Assembly: GCA_029448655.1 (NCBI GenBank)
Contig: JACCLO010000045.1
Coordinates: forward strand, 1-64,000
Direction: 5' to 3'
DNA: 64,000 nucleotides
DNA from: Wolfiporia cocos
Lineage: Eukaryota > Basidiomycota > Agaricomycetes > Polyporales > Phaeolaceae
The notes below the pieces were generated by a model, which saw only the letters and a list, made by a program, of their open reading frames with translations, did not search any database and was not told the DNA's origin. Numbering within the stretch: the stretch's first letter is position 1; each line of letters opens with the position of its first letter. Shown here piece by piece: positions 48,684 to 59,594 of the stretch. Made by a program: the position numbers and the translations under genes.

Positions 48684-49783
48684 TGACACAGATGGCTCTG
48701 TGGGACTCACCAAGCCAGTATCCTTGCGATGAACTAGGCGACTAGGTGAGTAGAGGTTATCAGACGCAATAGTAGATGGAAGGTTCTTCTACGGCGTACG
48801 CCGAGAAGAATAGAACTGAAGTTATAGAGCGCTTGGCTCCTACTTATATACATGTGTACGGGAAGGTCACGTGCTACTAGCTAGCTATGTCCTTACCGGG
48901 TTATGTGGCTTTGCCAAGTGGCGAAGCTTTATCTATCTGATGTTTTTAGTTACTCTATCTAGAATGGCCGTGGAAGGCCCTAATGGCCGACCCAATCGTA
49001 ATAGAGGGATTATGTCTTTATTGTGATTGCTAACGCAGGGCGCAGCCCGGGTATAGGTGAAGCCGGTTTGCCGGATACCTTGCGGTATAATGGCGATTGG
49101 CCGTGCTTCGTTGGATGACCAAGGCGAGGCGCCGAGGTCGTTATGCTATTGGGCCAGCAGGCACCGTAGCATGTGATATGTCCGGACCGGAAGTTACCGG
49201 AACATATGTTGGTCTTAGCCGTGAGGCGAGGACCGGTGTTTGGGCAACGCCGTGATGGCAGAAGCCCGGGCCTTGGAGTACGCCGAGTCCGTGGGAGGCC
49301 GAGAAGGCCGTAGCCTATAGCGATATTGCCTGATGCTAATATAGTGCTATTTGGCCGTGTTGCCATTATTATGCGAAGGCGTGGCGCGCCTGAGGTGCCA
49401 TTGTGATCTAGGATCTTATGGCGATGGGAAGCCGGGAAGGCCGACCCCAATAGTACAAGGCCGCGAGGCACTGTTTGTACTTGTGGACATTATTATGCGA
49501 GCGTTGCCGCGCTCGGCCTATCATTATGATCTAGGATCTATGACGTGGCTGGTCTTGCTCTGTCGGGCGAGACCTGTATGACGTAGCTATACTATGCTAT
49601 TGGACCGGAAGGTGTACCGTAGCGTTATGTAAGCTGGTCATGTGGTTGACGAGCCCAGTTAAGAGCTTGTCGTTGTGGCAATGGGGGTTAACCCGTAGAT
49701 AACTTGTAGGTAGACGTATAAATCCCAGGTAAATTGCTATAATCATAGGAAAAATGCTGTAAGTCCCAGATAAATCTGTGACA
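48684..49783 (-). repeat. array LTR2
   Basis: 1100 bases with the same ends and internal palindrome (48784-48810). It differs from LTR1 and LTR4 by scattered substitutions and one-base indels. Confidence 0.9.
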
Positions 49784-52700
49784 TTACCCCCGCTTTAGGT
49801 TTCATCGTCCCTGATGAAAACTATTCTCATTATGTACGTCCCAAGAGCGGTATAACGCGTGATGACGAAGTGTCAAATGCCGTTATGGTGCGCTTTCATT
49901 TTGTTAATTGAACAGGGAATAAATGGGAGTTTCAGGACTTGGGATTGGAGCCTGAGGAGTGGAAGGCGATTTTTGTCTCCTTATTGATTGTAACGCGTGA
50001 TAGCGAAGTGCTAAATGCCGTTACTAGCGATTATCAACGCGTGATGACCGAAAGGTCAAATGCCGTGGTTAGGGAGATAGTCGTGTTACTCGAGTGTATT
50101 GTCATTATGCACGCGGGATCCTAGAAGGAGGGGCTCTCCTGTTATCGCTGAAGGTGTTCTAGTTGCTTTTCGCGACCTTTGTCGGATGTTGCTTTTGCTT
50201 ATGACGTTACTCGTAGTAGAAGGCGATATGAAAGGGTCATCATATAGTGCCTTTGAGTCTACTTGTAATCTGTATCTCCAATAGCTTGCCAAGCGTATTA
50301 GAGGGTTGCATGTGGTCGTTGTACGTGTTTCGGATAGCATTGTGCGAAATACCTTAGAGAGAGGGCTTCACTGTTAGCTCTGTAGATTTTCTATTGTCTC
50401 TTCGAGCCCTTTGTGCGGTATATGTGGCTTATGCGTAGTACCCATTGAGTGTGACATTGCGGTGCTTTTTCGATGTCTATTGCCTAGCGGTGTTTGGGTT
50501 TGCTAGTTCCTTCGTTCGCGTGGCGGGTGTCTTAGGCTTTGTGCTTGTACAGGGGTAATCCTACTTTGTACGACTTATGCGTTTTGAACGGTTATTAAAG
50601 GGCGTCGCCTTATGAACGTTTATGAGGCGCCTCCCTAGTATCGCAAGTACTAAGCGTGTGACATTTGTCAATGCCATTTGTTACAGGGGTTGTGTCCCCT
50701 AGTTAGATTGCTTCTACGTAGCGATCTCTTCGGAGTCGTAAGTTCCGGAAAAGCTGTGCCTTCGTTGTTGTATGCACTTATTTATTAACGAGTAGGCTTC
50801 TCGTGTAAAACCCCATAGTATAAGTACTAATCATTGTGCATTATGGTCAATGCTTATGATTGTATTCCCTGATACTGTAGTGTCGTTGCCGTAGTGAGGC
50901 CTTATTGGGTAACCGTGAGAACATACATCCTTGTCAGGAGTTGTCTCGTATAGGTGTATCCCGTAAGGGCTGAAGTCCCATGGTGGCGATGACGGTAGTT
51001 TCCAATGTGCTTGTATGTCGTTAAAGTCGTTCTTCGATTGAGTATGACATTGTAAGCGTGGGAACTGGGATGATCGTTGGGGAAGGGTATATTTCGCTAT
51101 TGGATAGATAGCTACTATATTCCTATTACAGGGTTGTCGTCCATATACGAATAGGACAGTACGAGCATGAATGAGGGTAATCGGGCCTCTTAGTGCATGT
51201 CGTTTGTTGCTTTAATGACCGTAAGGTTCATTTGTAAGCGTGGGATAGTGGACTTGTTAAGGTCCTAGGTGCGAAATTAGGGTTTCCACCCCCTCTTTCA
51301 CGTTTGATCTCCCGATCAAACCTATCCAGATGGTTTTTGGTTTTTAAAGAGGTTAAACCGCCTCTATAACCCAAATAAGGGTGGGTGGATGTGGGCCGAA
51401 GGTATTATTGGTCATATATCCATATACGGCTGTAATCCAGTAGTAGTCGCTCGCATATGCGACCAGATTTTTATACTAAGGTTTTCCAAGCCCTAGTTTG
51501 TCGGAATCGAAGGGTTTCCTAGGCCCATATTCGATGTAGTGACGAGATGTAATCCTTTCTTGGACGTAAGGATACAGATCCGGATTTATTTATTACGCGT
51601 CTCGACGGCGTAGGTTTCCGTAAACCAAGCAATTAAATGATAACCGATTGCCAAATCGGCTTGATTGTCCTAATAAGGGGGACTCCCTTGTTATCTCTGG
51701 AAGTTTTTCGAGTGCTTCTTCGAGACCCTTTTGCGGACGATCGCATTGAGTTGCTAAGGTGGTATTTTCGAATTCGGATTATTCTCCCCACAGAGAAAAG
51801 TATGAATCGAAGTGAAATCAAAAGTGAGGTAGCTAGCCTCGTGACGAATTTTGCGATTGGCGTGCGAAATTGTCGATTTCAATACAGGGGGGGAACCGGT
51901 TGGAACCGGTGTGAATTCGGCGATTGTGCGAGAATGCCGAATGAAGTGTGATTCTAGAAGCCTTCGGCCTCCGCTACACTTCAAGGGAACGCGTATCAAT
52001 AGCGTGTGTCCCTTGTTTTCCTTTCCTCTAACCCAGATTGCAAGATTCAATGAAGTAATCTTGTTGCGATCTGTTTGTACGTGGGCTGGCTGGTGGAACA
52101 GCGCTGTACCCAATTATTTATAGACGCTTGTCAGACGTCTCTTCCAACGGATGGTAATTTCCTTGGTCAGGAATTCCATTACCAAAAGGGGTGCCCCCGT
52201 TAAGGTTCTTTGTGACATGTGACCAAATGACAGATGCTCAATAACCCGAATCCCCTTTTCAGGAGCGAAGACCGAAGTCAAACGGGCGCCGATAGATTAA
52301 GAATCTTAATCGACTGGTACTTAGGCATTCCATAGTAATAATAGTTATAAGCATATGTTTGCCAAGCGTACGCGATCCTACGTCGAGTAAGGTACTAGTA
52401 TCGTTTTCGATTGACTTATTGTACCTAAGACGTAAAAGGTTGCTTTATATGTACATAAGCGACCTTAACCAGGCTAGATAACCTGGGAACCAGCAGGTGA
52501 CGCAGGATTTCCAGAGGCGAATACAAATGCTATTGGACGGTTTCTAAGCTACTTTACAAAGTAAGTAAGCTACTAGGAGCCGCCACTAAAACTACATATT
52601 TATCTACTTATGACTGGGATACCAGGGTACCTGAAAGAGAGCTCATCATCAGCGATCAACGCTGAGTGGTCATGTCTAACACAAGAAGAACGGGGGCATG

Positions 52701-53642
52701 GTTAGGGGCGCCCTTGTCAGGACGCCGCGCGGAATTAGCCGACAGGTGTCTTCATCGAAGCGCGCGACTTCCTTCTAGAAAGAGAGTCGGTGACTGCCAG
52801 CGCTTGATAAGCTGGGTCACATGGTTGGGAATAGGATACACAGCCCATTTCCTCGTGGAGATGAGCTGGAAAGTGGTCGCAGTATTACACCGCGACCGGT
52901 CGCGCTTAGTGGTAAGGCTTGCCATCTATAGCCACCTGGGTGTCACATCAGGGCTAAAAACCATCCGTCGATCTAAGATCGCGCATTCACGAGCGCTCCA
53001 CACATCAAGGATGGTGGGCAACGCCGCATGCTTCCGGTGGGGCCCCAACTCGGTTTAACCCAGGCTCGCACACCGAGCTGCCCGTAGGACTTACGCTATT
53101 GGCTACCGCGAGTGACCTCGGCTGGTTTGGCCTTGCGAGCCGCACCACCTCACCACTTGGATTCCCCGAAGGAGATCCCAAGCGGGCCCCTTACGCCTGG
53201 GGGGCGGCTTTGGAAGATTCCCACACCCAACTAAGGGAATACGCCGAAGCGCATATCCCTATGGGGATCCTACTGGTAGTGTTGGGTCCCTGAACAGGGA
53301 TTGCCAAGACAGGGGGCTGCGCGCACACAGGCAGACGGTCCCCTTTTCCCAATAGGCGGGTCTCAACCGCTGGCACCAGCAACCTTGTCAGGAAGCCGGC
53401 GCCTCTCCTTAACCCTGGAGTCCGGGTTCGCAGGACGCATGCTGCTGATTAGGCAAGCAGCGCCCCACTGGGTGGCAGCAGGCCGCTAAGCCCGCCGCCG
53501 ATGTATCCCAATCCGCAACCACGGAGCATACATCCCCTTTGCAGGAGAGTAGCGGCCCCTGCGCTATCTCAGACACCTGTTGGAGGAAAAACCCAGGCGC
53601 CACCAGTTAAGGAGGCGCAGGGGGTAGGTAGTTCTATTCTTA
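49784..53642 (-). repeat. array internal region B
   Basis: Very similar to region A along its full length, with small indels in base runs. It carries the same three AACG hairpins and three GGRCT-loop modules (first at about 50125-50140, third near 51673-51690). Its last 1 kb matches that of region C almost exactly. Confidence 0.85.
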
Positions 53643-54605
53643 TGACACAGATGGCTCTGTGGGACTCACCAAGCCAGTATCCTGCGATGAACTAGGCGAC
53701 TTAGGTGAGGAAGAGGTTATCAGACGCAGTAGGAGGTAGGAGGTTCTTCTACGGCGTACGCCGAGAAGAATAGAACTGAAGTTAAAGAGCGCTTGGCTCC
53801 TACTTATATACATTGTGTCGGGAGGGCACGTGCTACTAGCTAGCGGTTGCCTTACCGGGTTATGTGGCTTTGCCAAGTGGCGAAGCTTTATCTTATCTGA
53901 TGTTTAGTTACTCTATCTAGAATGGCCGTGGAAGGCCCTAATGGCCGACCCAATCGTAATAGAGGGATTATGTCTTATCTGTGATACTAACGCGGGCGCA
54001 GCCCGGGTATAGGTGAAGCCGGTTGCCGGATACCGTGAGGTATAATGGCGATTGGCCGTGCTTCGTTGGATGACCAAGGCGAGGCGCCGAGGTCGTTATG
54101 CCATTGGGACGGGAAGTACCGTGGCATGTGTTACAGCCCTGTCGGATGGTTACCGAGGCATGTATTGGACTTAGCGTGAGGCGAGGTCCGGTGTTTTGGG
54201 CGACGCCGTGATTGGCAGAAGCCCGGGACTTGGAGAACACCGAGGTCCGTGGGAAGCCGAGAAGGCCGACCCAATAGTACAAGGCCGCGAGGCCTGTTTG
54301 TACATGTGGACATTATTATGCGAGCGTGCCGCGCTTCGGCCTATCATTATGATCTATGATCTATGACGTGGCTGGTCTTGCTCTGACGGGCGAGACCTGT
54401 ATGACGTATGCTGTGGTGTTGCTATTGGACCGGAAGGTGCCGTAGCGTTACGTAAGCTGGTCATGTGGTTGATAAGCCCAGTTAAGAGCTTGTCGTGGTG
54501 GCAATGGAGTTAACCCGTAGATAACTTGTAGGTAGACGTATAAATCCCAGGTAAATTGCTATAATCATAGGAAAAATGCTGTAAGCCCCAGATAAATCTG
54601 TGACA
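53643..54605 (-). repeat. array LTR3, internally deleted
   Basis: 963 bases. The first 350 bases match LTR1 and LTR4, while about 130 bases present in the others are missing near 54253. Palindrome at 53744-53770. Confidence 0.88.
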
Positions 54606-57600
54606 TTACCCCCCGCTTTAGGTTTCACCGTCCCTGGTGGAACGATTCATTCTTATGTATCCCAAGAGCGCGTGCGACGCGTGATGACGAAGTGTCAAAT
54701 ACCGTTGCTGTGCTGCCATACTGTAGGTGTATGCAGGGATAAGATGAGGTTTCAGGACTTTGTAGTGGAGCCTGAGCGTTGTATGGGATAGCGATTTTAT
54801 TCCTTATGGTGATTTGTAACGCCGTGATAGCGAAGTGCTAAATGCCGTTACTAGCGATTATCAACGCGTGATGACCGAAAGGTTCAAATGCCGTTGTTGG
54901 GGAAGGATAGTCTTGTTATAGAGTGTAATTGTCATTGTGCACGCGGATCCTAAGAGGAAGGGCCTTTCCTGTTATCGCTGAAGGTGTTTTCTAGTGCCTT
55001 TTCGCGACCTTTGTCGGATTGTTGCTTTTGCTTATGACGTTACTCGTAGTAGAAGGCGATATGGAAATGTTCATCATATAGTGCCTTTGAGTCTACTTGT
55101 AATCTGTACTCCCAATAGCTTGCCAAGCGTATTAGAGGGTGCATTATGTCGTGGTACGTATTTCGGATAAGCATTGTGCCGGATACTCTGTAAGAAGGGG
55201 CTCTTCTGTTAACTCTGGAGATTTTCTAGTTTCTCTTCGAGCCTTGGGCGGTTATGGTGGCTTTAATGCGGTAGTACCCGTTGAATGTAACATAGCGGTT
55301 GCTTTTTCGACGTCTATTGCTGTATATCGGTGAATGGAGTAGCTGGTTCCTTTCATTCGAATAGCGGGTGTCTTAGGCTTTGTGCTTGTACAGGGGTAAT
55401 CCTACTCTGTACGACTTATGCGGTGGAACGGTTATTAAAGGACGTCGCCTTATGAACGTTTATGAGGCGTCGCCTCCCTAGTATCGCAAGTACTAAGCGT
55501 GAGACATTATTCAATGCCCATTTGTTACAGGGGTTGTGTCCCCTAGTTAGATTGCTTTAATGTAGCGATCTCTTCGGAGTCGTAAGTTCCGGAATGAAGC
55601 TGTGCCTTCGTGGTTGTATGCGCTTATTTATTAACGAGTAGGCTTCTCGTGTATAACCCCATAGTAAAGGTACTAATCATTGTGCATTATGGTCAATGCT
55701 TATGATTGTATTCCCTAGACTGTAGTGTCGTTGCCGTAGTGAGGCCTTATTGGGTAACCGTGAGAACATACATCCTTATCAGGAGTGTCTCGTAAAGGTA
55801 TATCCCGTAAGGGCTGAGGTCACGTTGGTGGCGATGACGGTAGTTTCCAATGTGCTTGTATGTCGTTAAAGTCGTTCTTCGATTGAGTTATGACATTGTA
55901 AGCGTGGGAAACTGGGATGATCATTGGGGAAGGATATGTTTCGCTATTGGATAGATAGCTACTATATTCCTATTACAAGGTTGTCGTCCATATACGAGTA
56001 GGACAGTACGAGCATGAATGAGGGTAATCAGGCCTCTTAGTGCATGTCGTTTTGTTGCTTTCAAGACCGTAAGGTACTGTTGTAAGCGTGGGATAGCGGA
56101 CTTTGAAGGTCCAGAATGCGGGCTTAGGGTTCTCACCCCCTCTCCACGTTTGATCTCCCGATCAAACCTATTCGTTGGTTTTGGTTTTTAAAGAGGTTAA
56201 ACCGCCTCTATAACCCAAATAAGGGTGGGTGGATGTGGGCCGAAGGTATTGTTGACATATATCCATGTACGGCTGTATCCAGGTCGCTCGCATATGCGAC
56301 CAGATTTTTTATACTAAGGTTTCCCATGCCCTAGTTTGTCGATACCGAAGAGTTTCTCAGGCTCTGTTCGGTGTAGTGACGAGATGTATTCCTAATCGGG
56401 AGATAGGAAACAGATCCGGATTTATTATTACGTGTCTCGACGACGTAGGTTTCCGTAAACCAAGCAATTGTAATGATATCCGAGTGCCAAATCGGAGTGA
56501 TTGTCCTAAAAGATGGGGCTCATCTGTTACTTCGGAGGATTTTCGAGTTTCCTTTTGAAGCCTTTTGCGGACGATCGCATTTTATTGCTAGTGTGAATTT
56601 CCAAATACAGTTGTTCTCCCACAGAGAAAAGATGTCGTATTGGAGTGAAATCGTAAGTGAGATAGCTAGTCTCGTGACAATATTTGCGAGTGGCAGTGCG
56701 AATTGGTCGATTTCGATTCGGGGGGGGGACCGGTTTGGGACCGGTGTGAATTCGGCGATGTGCGAAATGCCGAATGAAGTGTGAATTCTGAAGTCTTGAC
56801 GACCTCCGCTACACTTCAAGGGAACGCGTATCAATAGCGTGGTGTCCCTTGTTTTTCCCTTCCTCTAACCCAGATTGCGAGATTCAATTAAGTAATCTAT
56901 TGCGATCTGTTTGTACATGGAACGCCGGTGAGAACGGCAGTGTTTCCAATTATTTATAGACGCTTGTCAGACGGTCTCTTCCCAAACGGATGGTAATTTC
57001 CTTGCCAGGAGATTCCATTACCGGAAGGGGTGCCCCCGTTCTAAGGTTCTTTAACGAATGAAATGACGTGACTAATGCTCAATAACCCGAATCCCCTTTT
57101 CAGGAGCAAAGACCGAAGTCAAACGGGCGCCGATGGATTATGGGTAATCCTTATCGACTTGGTAATAGGTATTTCCCACAATAATGATAGTTATAAGCAT
57201 ATATTTAACCATAGCGTACACGTTCCTACGTCGGGCAAGGTACTAGTATCGTTGTTCGATTAACTAAGTGTACCTAAGACGAGAAAGGTTGCCTTTTTTA
57301 TGTACATAAGCGACCTTAACCAGCTAGATAACCTGGGAACCAGACGGTGACGCAGGATGTTCAAAGGCTGAATACAAATGCTATTGGGCGGTTACTAAGC
57401 TACTTTACAAGGTAAGTAAGCTACTAGGAGCCGCCACTAAAACTACATATTTATCTACTTATTGACTGGGATACCAGGGTACCTGAAAGAGAGCTCATCA
57501 TCAGCGATCAACGCTGAGTGGTCATGTCTAACACAAGAAGAACGGGGGCATGGTTAGGGGCGCCCTTGTCAGGACGCCGCGCGGAATTTAGCCGACAGGT

Positions 57601-58498
57601 GTCTTCATCGAAGCGCGCGACTTCCTTCTAGAAAGAGAGTCGGTGACTGCCAGCGCTTGATAAGCTGGGTCACATGGTTGGGAATAGGATACACAGCCCA
57701 TTTCCTCGTGGAGATGAGCTGGAAAGTGGTCGCAGTATTACACCGCGACCGGTCCGCGCTTTAGTGGTAAGGCTTGCCATCTATAGCCACCTGGGTGTCA
57801 CATCAGGGCTAAAAAACCATCCGTCGATCTAAGATCGCGCATTCACGAGCGCTCCACACATCAAGGATGGTGGGCAACGCCGCATGCTTCCGGTGGGGCC
57901 CCAACTCGGTTTAACCCAGGCTCGCACACCGAGCTGCCCGTAGGACTTACGCTATTGGCTACCGCGAGTGACCTCGGCTGGTTTGGCCTTGCGAGCCGCA
58001 CCACCTCACCACTTGGATTCCCCGAAGGAGATCCCAAGCGGGCCCCTTACGCCTGGGGGGCGGCTTTGGAAGATTCCCACACCCAACTAAGGGAATACGC
58101 CGAAGCGCATATCCCTATGGGGATCCTACTGGTAGTGTTGGGTCCCTGAACAGGGATTGCCAAGACAGGGGGCTGCGCGCACACAGGCAGACGGTCCCCT
58201 TTTCCCAATAGGCGGGTCTCAACCGCTGGCACCAGCAACCTTGTCAGGAAGCCGGCGCCTCTCCTTAACCCTGGAGTCCGGGTTCGCAGGACGCATGCTG
58301 CTGATTAGGCAAGCAGCGCCCCACTGGGTGGCAGCAGGCCGCTAAGCCCGCCGCCGATGTATCCCAATCCGCAACCACGGAGCATACATCCCCTTTGCAG
58401 GAGAGTAGCGGCCCCTGCGCTATCTCAGACACCTGTTGGAGGAAAAACCCAGGCGCCACCAGTTAAGGAGGCGCAGGGGGTAGGTAGTTCTATTCTTA
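54606..58498 (-). repeat. array internal region C, most diverged copy
   Basis: The left 2.8 kb differs clearly from A and B, yet hairpin stems change together on both arms, for example AGAAG/CTTCT near 55193-55207 and AGATG/CATCT near 56511-56525, around the same GGGCT loop. The right 1 kb is nearly identical to region B, which implies recent exchange between copies. Confidence 0.85.
58486..58497 (-). promoter_or_regulatory. array element self-primer-binding site
   Basis: One base inside LTR4 the transcript strand reads AAGAATAGAACT, the exact 12-base complement of AGTTCTATTCTT in the LTR (58622-58633), the predicted mRNA 5' end. The same site precedes LTR3 (53630-53641), and an 11-base version precedes LTR2 (48672-48682). 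Confidence 0.75.
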
Positions 58499-59594
58499 TG
58501 ACACAGATGGCTCTGTGGGACTCACCAAGCCAGTATCCTGCGATGAACTAGGCGACTTAGGTGAGGAAGAGGTTATCAGACGCAGTAGGAGGTAGGAGGT
58601 TCTTCTACGGCGTACGCCGAGAAGAATAGAACTGAAGTTAAAGAGCGCTTGGCTCCTACTTATATACATTGTGTCGGGAGGGCACGTGCTACTAGCTAGC
58701 GGTTGCCTTACCGGGTTATGTGGCTTTGCCAAGTGGCGAAGCTTTATCTTATCTGATGTTTAGTTACTCTATCTAGAATGGCCGTGGAAGGCCCTAATGG
58801 CCGACCCAATCGTAATAGAGGGATTATGTCTTATCTGTGATACTAACGCGGGCGCAGCCCGGGTATAGGTGAAGCCGGTTGCCGGATACCTTGCGGCATA
58901 ATGGCGATTGGCCGTGCTTCGTTGGATGACCAAGGCGAGACGCCGAGGTCGTTATGCCATTGGACGGGTAGTACCGTGGCATGTGTTACAGCCCGGTCCG
59001 GATGGTTACCGGGGCATGTATTGGTCTTAGCCGTGAGGCGAGGACCGGTGTTTGGGCAGCGCCGTGATGGCAGAAGCCCGGGACTTGGAGAACGCCGAGT
59101 CCGTGAGATGGCCGAGAAGGCCGAGCCTATAGCGATATTGCCTTGATGCTAATATAGTGCTATTTGGCCGTGTTGCCATTATTATGCGAAGGCGTGGCGC
59201 GCCTGAGGTGCCATTGTGATCAAGGATCTTATGGCGGTGGGAAGCCGGGAAGGCCGACCCAATAGTACAAGGCCGCGAGGCACTGTTTGTACATGTGGAC
59301 ATTATTATGCGAGCGTGCCGCGCTCGGCCTATCATTATGATCTACGATCTATGACGTGGCTGGTCTTGCTCTGACGGGCGAGACCTTTATGACGTAGCTG
59401 TAACTATGCTATTGGACCGGGAGTGTGCCGTAGCGTTACGTAAGCTGGTCATGTGGTTGATAAGCCCAGTTAAGAGCTTGTCGTGGTGGCAATGGGAGTT
59501 AACCCGAGATAACTTGTAGTTAGACGTATAAATCCCAGGTAAAATTGCTATAATCATAGGAAAAATGCTGTAAGCCCCAGATAAATCTGTGACA
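58499..59594 (-). repeat. array LTR4 (right, 5' promoter LTR)
   Basis: 1096 bases. TATATAAG on the minus strand (58659-58666) lies 33 bases before AGTTCTATTCTT (58633 leftwards). The RNA would then enter a hairpin TTCTTCT-CGGCG / CGCCG-AGAAGAA-type palindrome at 58600-58626. Confidence 0.9.

Larger units (their letters stand above)
43728..59594 (-). mobile_element. tandem array of a non-coding LTR element (4 LTRs, 3 internal regions)
   Basis: Order: LTR1 43728-44821, internal A to 48683, LTR2 48684-49783, internal B to 53642, LTR3 53643-54605, internal C to 58498, LTR4 58499-59594. Each LTR starts TGACACAGATGG and ends AAATCTGTGACA. Only the outer ends carry the 5-base duplication ACCCG (43723-43727 and 59595-59599), so one insertion grew by tandem duplication. 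The internal regions of about 3.9 kb have no ORF above 145 codons and no retroviral motif. It is therefore a large non-autonomous (LARD-like) element. Polypurine tract and TATA box place transcription leftwards. Confidence 0.92.
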
